Position numbers and translations under genes: made by a program. A stretch of 64,000 bases of DNA from G963674835 sp963674835 (GTDB lineage: Bacteria; Planctomycetota; Planctomycetia; Pirellulales; Thermoguttaceae). Every line of letters starts with the position of its first letter. Positions within the stretch are counted from its first letter, which is position 1. The stretch is from assembly GCA_963674835.2 (NCBI GenBank), contig CAXXKC010000002.1:1612001-1676000 (forward strand), given 5' to 3'. Shown here piece after piece: positions 36,180 through 45,601 of this stretch. The notes beneath the pieces were generated by a model. The model was not told where the DNA came from, made no database searches, and saw only the letters and a list, made by a program, of their open reading frames with translations.

Positions 36180-37052
36180 TCACTCGTCGCGAGTGAGCTT
36201 GTGGAAGCGCTCGCTGAGCATTTGGGTGATGGGGCCGGGGGTGCCGTCGCCGATGGTGCGGCTGTCGACCTTGACGACGGGGACGAGTTCGGCCGCCGTG
36301 CCGGTGAGGAAGCACTCGTCGGCGATGTAGACATCATGCTTGGTCAGGGCCGCCTCGAGGACTTCGATGCCGGCCGCGCGGGCGAGCTCGATGACGGCCT
36401 CGCGCGTGATTCCTTCGAGGATGCCGGCATCGCAGGGCGGGGTAAGCAGCCGACCGTTGCGGACGAGGAAGATGTTGTCGCCGGTGCATTCGGCAAGCTC
36501 GCCCTTGTGATTGAGCATGAGGGCTTCGATACAGCCGGCCTGGAGTCCCTCGATCTTGGCGAGGATGTTGTTCAGATAGTTCAAGGACTTGATGCGCGGA
36601 CTCATCGCGGCCGGGTGATTGCGGGCGGTACTGACCGTGATGATCTCCAAGCCCTTCTGATACAACTCCTTGGGATAGAGGGCGATGTGATCGGTGATGA
36701 TGATTACCTGGGGATCGCTGCAGCGGTTGGGATCGAGGCCGAGCGTGCCGACGCCACGGGTGACGAGGACGCGAATGTAGCCGTCCTCGATGCCGTTGAC
36801 CTTGAGGGTGTCCTCGATGGCCTTGGCCATTTCGTCCTTGGTCATGGGGATGGTGAGCCAGATGGCCTTGGCCGAATTCCAGAGGCGGTCGAGGTGCTGC
36901 CGGAGCCGAAAGACCTTGCCGTGGTAGCTGCGGATGCCTTCGAAGACGCCGTCACCGTAGAGCAGACCGTGGTCGTAGACACTGACTTTCGCATCGTCTT
37001 TGTCGTACAGGTTTCCGCTGACGTAGACCTTGAATGGCATAGCTTTGGGCAA
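36180..37052 (-). CDS. ilvE: IlvE, branched-chain amino acid aminotransferase
   Basis: This 290-residue fold-type IV aminotransferase transfers the amino group between glutamate and the keto acids of Leu, Ile and Val. YLNNILAKIEGLQAGCIEAL is the family centre, with the PLP Lys in SPRIKSLNYLNN. GDGVFEGIRSYHGKVFRLRQ and CTGDNIFLVRNGRLLTPPCD are also typical of IlvE. It begins MPKAMPFKVYVSGNLYDKDD. Family members include D-amino acid transaminase and aminodeoxychorismate lyase, so substrate specificity is not certain, but IlvE is the best reading. Confidence 0.88.
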   Translation of the reverse strand: MPKAMPFKVYVSGNLYDKDDAKVSVYDHGLLYGDGVFEGIRSYHGKVFRLRQHLDRLWNSAKAIWLTIPMTKDEMAKAIEDTLKVNGIEDGYIRVLVTRGVGTLGLDPNRCSDPQVIIITDHIALYPKELYQKGLEIITVSTARNHPAAMSPRIKSLNYLNNILAKIEGLQAGCIEALMLNHKGELAECTGDNIFLVRNGRLLTPPCDAGILEGITREAVIELARAAGIEVLEAALTKHDVYIADECFLTGTAAELVPVVKVDSRTIGDGTPGPITQMLSERFHKLTRDE

Positions 37053-37368
37053 TCCTGGTCAAGAGTGAAGGCAAGCCGGTATGGCGGCGATCCATGCTAT
37101 GAGACAGTCGGCCCGCGGTCGCGGTTCGGTAGGCACCGGGGCCGCCGGGGCACGCTCAAGCATAACATATTCTGCCGCAAGGGCTACGGCGTGCCAAGAT
37201 GGGGTGTGGAGGAGGTGCGGGATTTCGCGGGGCGTGGTGGAGAAGGCGTGGTGGAGGGCTTGGTTGGGGGTTGAGGTGGTGAGGGTGTGGTGAGTGTTGT
37301 TGGAGTGGAAGATGCCCTCACCCCCGACCCCTCTCCCGCAAGCGGGCGAGGGGAGGATGGGGAAGTGG
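37053..37368. other. gene-free stretch with inverted repeat
   Basis: This 316-bp gap between ilvE and lolD contains the CCCCTCTCCCGC hairpin (37328-37354) in its right part, next to the end of lolD. Nothing else is recognisable. Confidence 0.55.
37328..37354. repeat. CCCCTCTCCCGC...GCGGGCGAGGGG inverted repeat, copy 2
   Basis: This 27-bp hairpin differs from the copy at 17498-17524 by one base. It is preceded by CTCACCCCCGAC, as in many similar bacterial intergenic repeats, and lies 15 bp after the end of lolD. Confidence 0.75.
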
Positions 37369-38187
37369 TTAGGTGCGTTCGATGCGGCCGTCGGTGAGAC
37401 GGACGATGCGGTCGGCTTGTTGGGCGATGGCGAGATCGTGGGTAACCATGACGACGGTCAGGTTTTCCTGACGGTTCAGCTGGCGGAGGATTTCGAGGAT
37501 TTCGCTGCCCGTGCTGCTGTCGAGGTTGCCGGTGGGCTCGTCGGCGAGGAGGACCTCGGGATGGGTGACCAGGGCGCGGGCGATGGCGGCGCGCTGCATT
37601 TCGCCACCGGAGAGTTCGCGGGGACGGTGTTTGAGGCGGTGGGTCAGCCCGACCAAGTCGAGGAGGCGGCAGGCCTCGGCGCGATGGCGGCGGCGGTGGC
37701 GGAAATAGGTGAGGACCGAGTCGGTGATCATCAGGGGAGCGAGGACGTTTTCGAGCGTCGTGAGCTCGGGCAGCAGGTGGTAGAACTGGAAGACCATGCC
37801 GATCTGGCGGTTGCGAAGCTCATCACGGGCTGCGCCGCGGAGATGGTCGATTCGGCGGCCACCGAAGGCGATGGTGCCGCTGTCGGGCGCGTCGAGCGTG
37901 CCCAGCAGGTGCAGGAGCGTGCTCTTGCCGGAGCCGCTTTGACCGACGATGGCCAGGAACTCGCCCTGGCGGACGCGGAGGTCGACGCCACGGAGGACGG
38001 GGATTTCGACGGCGCCTTTGCGGTAGCTTTTGTGGAGGGCGGTGGTCTCGAGTTGCACGACGGGATGGACGGCAGCTTGTGAGGGGGCGTCGCCGGGGGC
38101 TAGGGTCATCGACAGGTGAGGTCCGCCGGTGCATCCGGGGCCCGAGGCGGGTGATTCTCGCAGCATCCGTTCCACTGGATCACTCAT
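37369..38187 (-). CDS. lolD: LolD-type lipoprotein-releasing ABC ATPase
   Basis: This 272-residue ATPase has an N-terminal extension of about 45 residues, then Walker A GQSGSGKSTLLHLLG, Q-loop MVFQFYHLLPELTTLENVLA, signature LSGGEMQRAAIARAL, Walker B VLLADEPTGNLD and VMVTHDLAIA. The FQFYHLLPELT motif is a LolD hallmark. Its start overlaps the end of the permease gene (8 bp). With the permease it should extract lipoproteins from the inner membrane and hand them to LolA. Only one permease is present, as in many planctomycetes. Confidence 0.92.
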   Translation of the reverse strand: MSDPVERMLRESPASGPGCTGGPHLSMTLAPGDAPSQAAVHPVVQLETTALHKSYRKGAVEIPVLRGVDLRVRQGEFLAIVGQSGSGKSTLLHLLGTLDAPDSGTIAFGGRRIDHLRGAARDELRNRQIGMVFQFYHLLPELTTLENVLAPLMITDSVLTYFRHRRRHRAEACRLLDLVGLTHRLKHRPRELSGGEMQRAAIARALVTHPEVLLADEPTGNLDSSTGSEILEILRQLNRQENLTVVMVTHDLAIAQQADRIVRLTDGRIERT

Positions 38188-39682
38188 GGCGCAGTGCCTC
38201 CACGGGGTGCAACCTTGCCGCGCGCAGTGCGGGCAGCACGCTGGCGAAGACGGCGATGGCCAGCGCGCCGCAGACGATCCAGGTAACCGTCCATGGATCT
38301 CTGAGCGTGGGGATCTTGTAGAAGTAGTAGACCGAGGGGTCGAAGATCTTCGCCCCGCGGAGCCAACCGACGAAATCGGCGATGGGGTTGATGTACTTGA
38401 CGATCAACAGGCCGAGGACCATTCCCATGCCGGAGCCGACGAGCCCGAGGGCCAGACCGTAGCTGAGGAAGATGGTCATGATGCCCTGGCCGGAGGCGCC
38501 GAGCGACTTGAGGATGCCGATATCGCGGGTTTTTTCGACGACGATCATGAAAAAGATGGCGAGGATGCCGAAGCCGGAGACGGCGATGATGAGAAAGAGG
38601 AGGATGTTGAGGATGGTGGTTTCCATGCTAACGGCCGAGAGGATGGCCAGTTGTTTGTCGCGCCAGGTTTGAACGCGGTAGAACTGGGGTGGAAAGGCGC
38701 GGATGAGTTGGTTGCGAACCATATCGCCGTCGACGCCCGGCTTGAGCTTGATCTGAATGGAATTGACCCAGCGAGTTCCGGTGGTACGATCGAACATGCC
38801 GCGATCGTTCTGTAGCTCTTTGATGGGGACGAAGATGAAGCTGGAATCGTACTCGCTCATCTTGCTGTCGTAGAAATCGACGATGGTGAAACGGCCGCCG
38901 ACGGCCTTCGGCACATTGGGAGGCTCGGCAGCGTTGGGGAAGGTGAGCGTGATGTCGTCGCCGGGCAGGGCGAGGAAACGGTCTTCGCCCTCGGGAGTGC
39001 GGTAGCTGGCCAGGGCGATGCCCACGACGGCGCCCGGAAACTGGTCCTTGGCGGGGTCGACGACGTTGGTGTCGACGACGTTGGCCTGGGCGAACGGGTC
39101 CTTGGGGGCATTGTCGGGCTGGACGAGCTTCTCCTGGAACTTGCGAGTTTCGGCCATCAGGCGGCGATGTTTCCAGCCGGCGGCGGCGAGTTGGGGCCGC
39201 AGGACGGCGTCGTCGCCTCCCTGGTGGTCGACGGTGTCGTAGCCGCTGTCGCGGAGTTGGAAGCTCATTTGGCTGCGATTGGCGGGATGCTGCAGGTACT
39301 TGCCGAAATCGCTGACGTTGCCCTGGGTAGTTTCGTCGATGCCGATGACCTGGACCTGGCGGGTGACCCAATCGTCGCCGCAGCGGAAGTTGAGCATGGC
39401 GGGCACGTAGACGGTGGGCGTCATTCCGGCGATGGAATCGCCAGCGATCTGGCGGACCTTGTCCATGTGGGCCTTGGCGTCGGGAAAGCCGTTGAGGCTT
39501 TGCGATTCGAGGACGACGTCGGAGAGGATGCCGTGGATGCGGTTCTGCATCTCCGAGGTGAAGCCGGACATGACGGAGTTGACCACGATCATGGTGGCAA
39601 CGCCCAGCATGACGCTGATGATCGAGGCCATGGCGATGTAGCGTGTGAAGAGATAGCGCAGGGCGAGGAGAAGTTTATACAT
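38180..39682 (-). CDS. lolC: LolC/LolE-type lipoprotein-releasing permease
   Basis: From ATG 39682 the product has 500 residues, starting MYKLLLALRYLFTRYIAMAS, the LolC/E opening. Four membrane helices are seen: near residue 25, and at about 385-415 (NILLFLIIAVSGFGILAIFF), 425-450 (GLALGLVGSGMGMVLGLLIV) and 470-490 (VTWIVCGALAIAVFASVLPA). It ends RAARLHPVEALRHE. The large extracytoplasmic domain is about 340 residues, longer than in E. coli. It lies 22 bp after lysS and overlaps lolD, so the three genes make one operon. Confidence 0.9.
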   Translation of the reverse strand: MYKLLLALRYLFTRYIAMASIISVMLGVATMIVVNSVMSGFTSEMQNRIHGILSDVVLESQSLNGFPDAKAHMDKVRQIAGDSIAGMTPTVYVPAMLNFRCGDDWVTRQVQVIGIDETTQGNVSDFGKYLQHPANRSQMSFQLRDSGYDTVDHQGGDDAVLRPQLAAAGWKHRRLMAETRKFQEKLVQPDNAPKDPFAQANVVDTNVVDPAKDQFPGAVVGIALASYRTPEGEDRFLALPGDDITLTFPNAAEPPNVPKAVGGRFTIVDFYDSKMSEYDSSFIFVPIKELQNDRGMFDRTTGTRWVNSIQIKLKPGVDGDMVRNQLIRAFPPQFYRVQTWRDKQLAILSAVSMETTILNILLFLIIAVSGFGILAIFFMIVVEKTRDIGILKSLGASGQGIMTIFLSYGLALGLVGSGMGMVLGLLIVKYINPIADFVGWLRGAKIFDPSVYYFYKIPTLRDPWTVTWIVCGALAIAVFASVLPALRAARLHPVEALRHE

Positions 39683-39704
39683 CGTGGGGCCGGGGATTGG
39701 GGGA

Positions 39705-41237
39705 TCAGGGATTGGGAGGGCTGATTTCCGGTCGCAGCAAGGGGAAGAGGATGACTTCGCGGATGGTCTGGGTGTTGGTGAGGAGCATGACGAGGCGGTC
39801 GATGCCGATGCCGAGGCCGCCGGCGGGCGGCATGCCGTGACGCAGGGCGCGGATGAAGTCGGTGTCCATGCGGGCCATGGAATCCTCTTCGGGAAGGCCG
39901 GCCAGTTGCTTCGTGAAGAGCTGCTCCTGCAGGTCGGGGTCGTTGAGCTCGGTGTAGGCGTTGGCCACTTCCATGCCATGGATGAACAGCTCGAACCGTT
40001 CGGCGACGGCGGGATTGTCGGCCTTGCGCTTGGTCAGGGGGCAGATGCTGGCCGGGTAGTCGAGGACGAAGACCGGGCCGGTGAGGCGGCGCTCGACCTC
40101 GGCTTCGAACAGCTCGCTGACGACGACGTCGGGATGCTTGCCGGCGGTATCGAGGCCGGCCTCGCGGGCGCGGGCCTCGACGGCGGCGGCATCGGCCGAG
40201 TCGACGCCGGTGTGCTCGGCAAACAGCTCGGCGTAGGTCTTGCGGGCGAAGGGGGGCGTGAAATCGACGTGGGCATCACCCCAGGGGAGGATGAACTGCT
40301 GGCCGGAGGCGGCGATCGCCTCGACGATGAGTTTCTCGGTGAGATCCATCATCGTGCAGTAGTCGCCGTAGGCCTGGTAGACCTCGAGCATGGTGAACTC
40401 GGGGTTGTGGCGGGGACTGATGCCTTCGTTGCGGTAAACGCGTCCGAGCTCGAAAACCCTTTCCATGCCGCCGACCAGGAGGCGCTTGAGGTGTAGTTCG
40501 AGCGCGATGCGCAGGTAGAGATCGATATCCAGCGCGTTGTGGTGCGTGGTGAAGGGGCGGGCGGCGGCGCCGCCGGCGATGGCGTGGAGGGTGGGGCCCT
40601 CGACTTCGACGTAGCCTTCGTCGCCGAGCGTGGCGCGGATCGATTGGACGATCTTGATGCGCTTGAGCATCCGCTCGAGGACGCCGTCGGTGTGGATGAG
40701 GTCGACGTAGCGCATGCGGTAGCGGAGCTCGGGGTCGACCAGTCCCTTGTGCTTGGCGGGCGGGGTCTCGATGCTCTTGGTGAGGAAGTGCAAGTCGTCG
40801 GCGAAGATGGTCAGTTCGCCGGTCTTGGTGCGTTTCAGTTCGCCGTCGACGCCGATGATGTCGCCGAGGTCGAGGCACTGGGCGACGTCCCAGTTGTGCG
40901 GTCCGACTTGGTTCTTGCCGACAAAGACCTGGATCTTGCCGGTCCAGTCCTGGATATCGATGAAGATGAGCTTTCCGGCGCGGCGCTGGAGGATGATGCG
41001 GCCGGCGGCGCGGACCTTAGGGCCGTGCTGCTGGGGAGGCTGGCCGGTGGCGCAGTCGCCGGTGGGCTCGACGGTGATCTCGTCTTCGCGGGCGCGGATC
41101 TGGCCGATGGGGCTGTGTCCGTCGAAGCGATGCCCCCAGGGGTCGACGCCGAGGTCGAGGAGTCGCTGGATCTTGTCGCGGCGGGCGGCCTCGAGCATTG
41201 CCCCGCCGACGGGTTCTTCTGAGGGTTGATTGGCCAT
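39705..41237 (-). CDS. lysS: LysS, class II lysyl-tRNA synthetase
   Basis: The protein has about 510 residues from ATG 41237 (ATG 41249 is an alternative). The anticodon-binding OB domain comes first (VRAAGRIILQRRAGKLIFID, GDIIGVDGELKRTKTGELTI). Class II motif 1 is near MRYVDLIHTDGVLERMLKRI, motif 2 is MERVFELGRVYRNEGISPRH and motif 3 is PPAGGLGIGIDRLVMLLTNT. It charges tRNA-Lys in the cytoplasm. It is upstream of lolC and lolD, an arrangement that couples a housekeeping gene with lipoprotein export. Confidence 0.96.
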   Translation of the reverse strand: MANQPSEEPVGGAMLEAARRDKIQRLLDLGVDPWGHRFDGHSPIGQIRAREDEITVEPTGDCATGQPPQQHGPKVRAAGRIILQRRAGKLIFIDIQDWTGKIQVFVGKNQVGPHNWDVAQCLDLGDIIGVDGELKRTKTGELTIFADDLHFLTKSIETPPAKHKGLVDPELRYRMRYVDLIHTDGVLERMLKRIKIVQSIRATLGDEGYVEVEGPTLHAIAGGAAARPFTTHHNALDIDLYLRIALELHLKRLLVGGMERVFELGRVYRNEGISPRHNPEFTMLEVYQAYGDYCTMMDLTEKLIVEAIAASGQQFILPWGDAHVDFTPPFARKTYAELFAEHTGVDSADAAAVEARAREAGLDTAGKHPDVVVSELFEAEVERRLTGPVFVLDYPASICPLTKRKADNPAVAERFELFIHGMEVANAYTELNDPDLQEQLFTKQLAGLPEEDSMARMDTDFIRALRHGMPPAGGLGIGIDRLVMLLTNTQTIREVILFPLLRPEISPPNP

Positions 41238-41530
41238 GAGCGGGTGCATCAAGAGGGTTGTAACTCGAAAGAGTGCAGCATTTTAGTGGAAGCGGGGTGT
41301 GGGTCAATGGCAACTGGAAGGTGGAAAGCCGAAAGCGGAAAGTGGAAAGCGGAGGGTTGGTGGTGGGGGACTTTAGTTGTGGGGTGGGCTTGGTTGCAGG
41401 CTGGGGTGAATGCGTTGATTGCGGGATATGGGTTACTGTGTCTAGTGGTGCCTGGGGGTGGTTGGTGTTCCGGGTTGGTGCGGTGGCTGGATTGGGGACG
41501 CTGATGGGGCTGGCTGATATACTTGCGGGT

Positions 41531-43729
41531 ATGAGCACTGATCCGACCCTCGCCCAAGGCGGCCAGGAACGCCGCCGTTCGCAGGAGATGAGTCTCCAGC
41601 GTGGCCAGCCCCCTACGGGGGTACCGGGCTACGATCCGGAGCGGCTGCTGGGCGTTGGGGCGTACGGCGAGGTGTGGGTGGCGCTGGAGCAGAACACGGG
41701 CCGGCGAGTGGCGATCAAGTTTTACTGCCATCGCGGGGGACTGGACTGGTCGCTGCTGTCGCGCGAGGTGGAGAAGCTGGCTTTTCTGTTCGCCGACCGG
41801 TACGTGGTGCAGTTGATCGGCGTGGGTTGGAACGCCGAGCCGCCGTACTACATCATGGAATACCTGGAGCAGGGCTCGCTGGCGGATCGGCTTCAGGGTG
41901 GTCCGCTGCCAGTGTCGGAGGCGGTGGAGCTGTTTCGCGACGTGGCGGTGGGGTTGCTTCATGCGCACGGCAAGGGCGTGTTGCATTGCGACTTGAAGCC
42001 GGGGAATATCCTGCTGGATCAGGACGGGAAGCCTCGGCTGGCCGATTTTGGTCAATCGCGGCTGTCGCACGAACAACTGCCGGCGCTGGGCACGCTGTTT
42101 TACATGGCGCCGGAGCAGGCGGATCTGAGCGCGGTGCCGGATGCACGGTGGGACGTGTATGCATTGGGCGCGCTGCTGTACAGCATGCTGACGGGGAAGC
42201 CACCGCATCGAACGACAGAGACGGCGAAGCAGTTGGAAGATGCGACAGACATCGGGCGACGATTGGCGGCGTACCGGCGGATGGTTCGCAAGGCGCCGGT
42301 TCCGAGCGATCATCGGCAGGTGCCGGGAGTCGATCGGGCGTTGGGGGACATCGTGGAGCGGTGTTTGGCGGCCGATCCGGAGCGGCGGTATGCCAACGTG
42401 CAGGCGGTGCTGGCGGCGTTGGACGCACGCGAGACGCAGCGGGCGCGCCGGCCCATGGTGATTCTGGGCGCGGTGCTGCCGGCGTTGCTGTTGGCGGTGG
42501 TGACGTTGTTCGCGTTCTGGGGGTCGCGCGAGGCGTTATCGACGTCGGAAGACGCGCTGGTGGATCGGGCGCTTCAGAGCGATCGGTTTGCGGCGAGCTT
42601 CGTGGCGCGGGCGGCGGGCAACGAGTTGGAGCGCCGGTATGAGGCGGTGGAGCAAGTGGCGCGGTCGCCCAAGCTGCAGGAGGCCATCGTCAAGGCGGTG
42701 ACCAACCCGGAATTGCAGCAGTTGCTGGTGAAACTGAGCAATCCGAACGCGACCGCCGAAGAACTGGAGCCGTTGCGGAAGCAGTTCGTGGAGCATCCGG
42801 CGCGGAAGGCATTACAGGAGGCGTTTCGGGAGCAGATTCCGTCGGCGGAAGAGGGCTCGAAGGACGACGACGACGTGGCCAGTTGGTTCTTTGTCGATGC
42901 GCTGGGCGTTTCGACGGTGCGGGTGCCTGAGTCACAGACGTTGGGCAGGAATTACGCGTGGCGGAGCTTCTTCTACGGGGGCAACGCCGATCAGCCGCCG
43001 TCGTGGCGCCCGCCGGAGGGCGAGCACGTGAAGCGGACGCAGCCGTCGGTGGCGTTCTTGAGCCAAGCGACCCGGCATTGGACGGTGGCCATTTCGACGC
43101 CGGTTTACGATGCGGCGCAGGGGGGCAAGTTTCTCGGCGTGGTGGCGCTGACGGTGAAGGTCGGGCAGCTCATGGAGCTGCAGTCGGGGAACGAGCAGTT
43201 TGCGGTGCTGGTCGATTGGCGCGACGGGCCGAACAAGGGGATCATTTTGCAGCATCCGCTGATCAACCAGTTGCGGGCGGAGAAGAACGGGGCGTTGAGC
43301 CGGTTCAAGGATTACCGGTTGTCGGCGGAGGCGCTGCCTGCAAGCCCGGCGAGAGAGGAAGACTATCACGATCCGCTGGCTGCGGATCCGCTGGGGTCGC
43401 AGTACGGCATTCGGTGGCTGGCGGAGATGCAGCCGGTGGAGGTTCGGAATCGGGACACGGGCTGGCTGGTCATCGTCCAGGAGGCCTACTCGGGATCGCC
43501 GAACACGATCGGTTGGACGATGGAGCAATTGCAGGATGGGCTGATCCGGCGAGGGTTGTGGACGCTGGCGATGGTTGCGGTGATTATTTTCGGGCTGTGG
43601 GCATTCGTGGTGCTGCGGTTATTGCGTGTGGCGAGGCCGACACCGGTTCCGGTCGTGCCGGTGTCGATCACCGAGCATCCGAGCGGCAGTTTGACGCCGG
43701 ACGCCCCGACGGAACGGCTGATCGATTAG
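41531..43729 (+). CDS. transmembrane Ser/Thr kinase with extracytoplasmic sensor domain
   Basis: The 732-residue product from ATG 41531 has a cytoplasmic kinase domain: glycine loop GVGAYGEV at 41-48, K63 in AIKFY, D154 in HCDLKPGN, D172 in DFGQ and APE in FYMAPEQ. TM1 is at about 307-331 (LGAVLPALLLAVVTLFAFWG). A 340-residue extracytoplasmic domain follows that resembles a Cache sensor (FVARAAGNELERRYEAVEQV, VAISTPVYDAAQGGKFLGVV). TM2 is at about 675-700 (LAMVAVIIFGLWAFVVLRLL). It sits 35 bp before the FHA-GAF-cyclase gene. I infer a ligand-sensing receptor kinase. The open frame from 41273 to 41530 is not protein-like and is rejected. Confidence 0.9.
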   Translation: MSTDPTLAQGGQERRRSQEMSLQRGQPPTGVPGYDPERLLGVGAYGEVWVALEQNTGRRVAIKFYCHRGGLDWSLLSREVEKLAFLFADRYVVQLIGVGWNAEPPYYIMEYLEQGSLADRLQGGPLPVSEAVELFRDVAVGLLHAHGKGVLHCDLKPGNILLDQDGKPRLADFGQSRLSHEQLPALGTLFYMAPEQADLSAVPDARWDVYALGALLYSMLTGKPPHRTTETAKQLEDATDIGRRLAAYRRMVRKAPVPSDHRQVPGVDRALGDIVERCLAADPERRYANVQAVLAALDARETQRARRPMVILGAVLPALLLAVVTLFAFWGSREALSTSEDALVDRALQSDRFAASFVARAAGNELERRYEAVEQVARSPKLQEAIVKAVTNPELQQLLVKLSNPNATAEELEPLRKQFVEHPARKALQEAFREQIPSAEEGSKDDDDVASWFFVDALGVSTVRVPESQTLGRNYAWRSFFYGGNADQPPSWRPPEGEHVKRTQPSVAFLSQATRHWTVAISTPVYDAAQGGKFLGVVALTVKVGQLMELQSGNEQFAVLVDWRDGPNKGIILQHPLINQLRAEKNGALSRFKDYRLSAEALPASPAREEDYHDPLAADPLGSQYGIRWLAEMQPVEVRNRDTGWLVIVQEAYSGSPNTIGWTMEQLQDGLIRRGLWTLAMVAVIIFGLWAFVVLRLLRVARPTPVPVVPVSITEHPSGSLTPDAPTERLID

Positions 43730-43764
43730 ACGACAGGGGGGAGCGATCCGTCGCGAGAGACATC

Positions 43765-45564
43765 ATGGCCGATCTGATTGCTCAAGGCGAGGAAGCTCAA
43801 CAGCGGTGGCGACGGGCGTTGCCGCCGCGGCAGAAGGTGGTGGTGGGCCGCGCGCCGGGTTTGTGGGGAGTGCCGTGGGACCAGCATGTTTCGCGGCAGC
43901 ACGCCGAGCTGTGTTGGACGGGGAAGCAATTGGAGGTCGCACGCATTGCCGGCAGCCGCAACCCGGTCTTCTTCCGCGGGCAAGCGGCCGAGCGTTTTCA
44001 TGTGCAGCCGGGCGAGCACTTCGTGATTGGCGGGACGACGTTTACGGTGTCGGACCAGCGGGTGAGCATCACCAGCGACGTGCCACATCCGTTGCAGGAG
44101 CAGACGTTCAGCGCGCAGTATCTGAAACAGGTACCGTTCCGCAATCCGGACTATCGGATCGAGGTGCTGAGCCGGGTGCCGGAGGCAATTTCGGAGGCGA
44201 CGGGCGACACGGAGATGTGCATGCGATTGGCGAGCATGCTGCTGGCGGGGATTCCCCGCGCGGACACGGCGGCCATCGTTTCGGTCGGCGAAGAGCCGTC
44301 GGGCGCCGGGGATTCGGGTCGGCAGGGGGTGCGGGTTCTGCACTGGGACCAGCGATTGGTGACGGGGCGCGACTTCGAACCGAGCGAACGGCTGATCCGC
44401 GAGGCGATTCGGCAGGGGCAGAGCATCTTGCACAGTTGGCGAGGCTCGGAGGCGGCCAGCAGCCAGCTGTTCACGGCGAGGGGGAACGTGGATTGGGCGT
44501 TCTGTACGCCGGTACGGGGCAAGAACGGGCCGCATTGGGCGATTTACGTGGCGGGGCGGTTCAACGTCGAGGTGACGCCGATTGCGGGAACATCGGATCC
44601 GACGGACCTTCGGGAGGACATGAAGTTCGCCGAGCTGATCGCCCTGGCGATTGTGTCGTTTCGCCAGATGCGCTCGCTGCAGCGGCAACAGGCGAGTTTG
44701 TCGCAGTTCTTCTCGCCGGTGGTGCTGGAGCGGCTGTCGGAAGAAGACCCGGCCGTGGTGCTGGCGCCGCGGCAGACGGAAGTATCGGTGCTGTTCTGCG
44801 ATCTGCGAGGGTTCTCGTTGCAGACGGAGCGGTATGCGGACGACTTGCTGGAGTTGCTGAATCGGGTGAGCAAGGCGTTGGGAGTGATGACGCACCAGAT
44901 CCTTGACCAGGGGGGCGTGGTGGGGGATTTTCAGGGCGACGCGGCGATGGGGTTCTGGGGCTGGCCGTTGGCGCAGCCGGACGCCGTGCTGCGGATTTGC
45001 CGGGCGGCACTGGGCATTCGAGCCGAGTTTGAGACGGCGGCGCGGGAGCCGCAGAGTCCGCTGGCGGCGTTTTATGTGGGCATCGGGATCGCTACAGGGC
45101 AGGCCGTGGCAGGGAAGATCGGCACGGTGGACCAGGCGAAGGTGACGGTGTTTGGACCGGTGGTGAATTTGGCGTCGCGGCTGGAGGGGATGACGAAGGT
45201 ACTTCGGGCCTCGATTTTGATGGATGAGGCGACCGCCCGAGCCGTGCGGCAACAGGTGCCGCGAGAGGTCGCCCGGGTGCGGCGGTTGGCGGTGGTTCGG
45301 CCGTACGGACTGGACACGCCGCTGGAAATCAGCGAGTTGTTGCCGCCGGTGAGCGAATATCCGTTGCTGACGGACGAACACCTAGAGAGTTGCGAGCGTG
45401 CGTTGGACGCGTTTTTGGATGGCCGCTGGTCGGAGGCGTATGAACTGCTCCACCGAGCGCCGGCGGAGGATCAGGTGAGCGATTTTCTGACGGTGTTTAT
45501 CGCGCAGCACAAGCGGACTCCACCCCCGAACTGGGACGGTGTGATCTCGATTACCACGAAGTAG
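43765..45564 (+). CDS. FHA-GAF-class III nucleotide cyclase
   Basis: The product has 599 residues. An FHA domain lies at about 20-100 (VVVGRAPGLW, HVSRQHAELCW, GEHFVIGGTTFTV), then a GAF-like domain at about 141-300 (EAISEATGDTEMCMRLASML), then a class III cyclase at about 335-500. The cyclase has both metal Asp residues (LFCDLRGF and FQGDAAMGFWGWP) and the Asn/Arg pair in VVNLASRLEGMTK. A TPR-like segment (LESCERALDAFLDGRWSEAY) closes the protein. The FHA domain is expected to bind phosphothreonine, and the receptor kinase is encoded directly upstream. The product, cAMP or cGMP, is not clear. Confidence 0.92.
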   Translation: MADLIAQGEEAQQRWRRALPPRQKVVVGRAPGLWGVPWDQHVSRQHAELCWTGKQLEVARIAGSRNPVFFRGQAAERFHVQPGEHFVIGGTTFTVSDQRVSITSDVPHPLQEQTFSAQYLKQVPFRNPDYRIEVLSRVPEAISEATGDTEMCMRLASMLLAGIPRADTAAIVSVGEEPSGAGDSGRQGVRVLHWDQRLVTGRDFEPSERLIREAIRQGQSILHSWRGSEAASSQLFTARGNVDWAFCTPVRGKNGPHWAIYVAGRFNVEVTPIAGTSDPTDLREDMKFAELIALAIVSFRQMRSLQRQQASLSQFFSPVVLERLSEEDPAVVLAPRQTEVSVLFCDLRGFSLQTERYADDLLELLNRVSKALGVMTHQILDQGGVVGDFQGDAAMGFWGWPLAQPDAVLRICRAALGIRAEFETAAREPQSPLAAFYVGIGIATGQAVAGKIGTVDQAKVTVFGPVVNLASRLEGMTKVLRASILMDEATARAVRQQVPREVARVRRLAVVRPYGLDTPLEISELLPPVSEYPLLTDEHLESCERALDAFLDGRWSEAYELLHRAPAEDQVSDFLTVFIAQHKRTPPPNWDGVISITTK

Positions 45565-45601
45565 AAGGTCGGCGGCGATCGCCCTACGCGACGGAGCTGT
45601 C

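Noticed and set aside
39683..39979. N-terminal extension of the LolC-like permease
   Set aside because: It overlaps lysS in another frame; the family start is at 39682.
41273..41530. N-terminal extension of the receptor kinase
   Set aside because: It covers mostly noncoding sequence upstream, with low-complexity content and no conserved feature; ATG 41531 fits the kinase domain.
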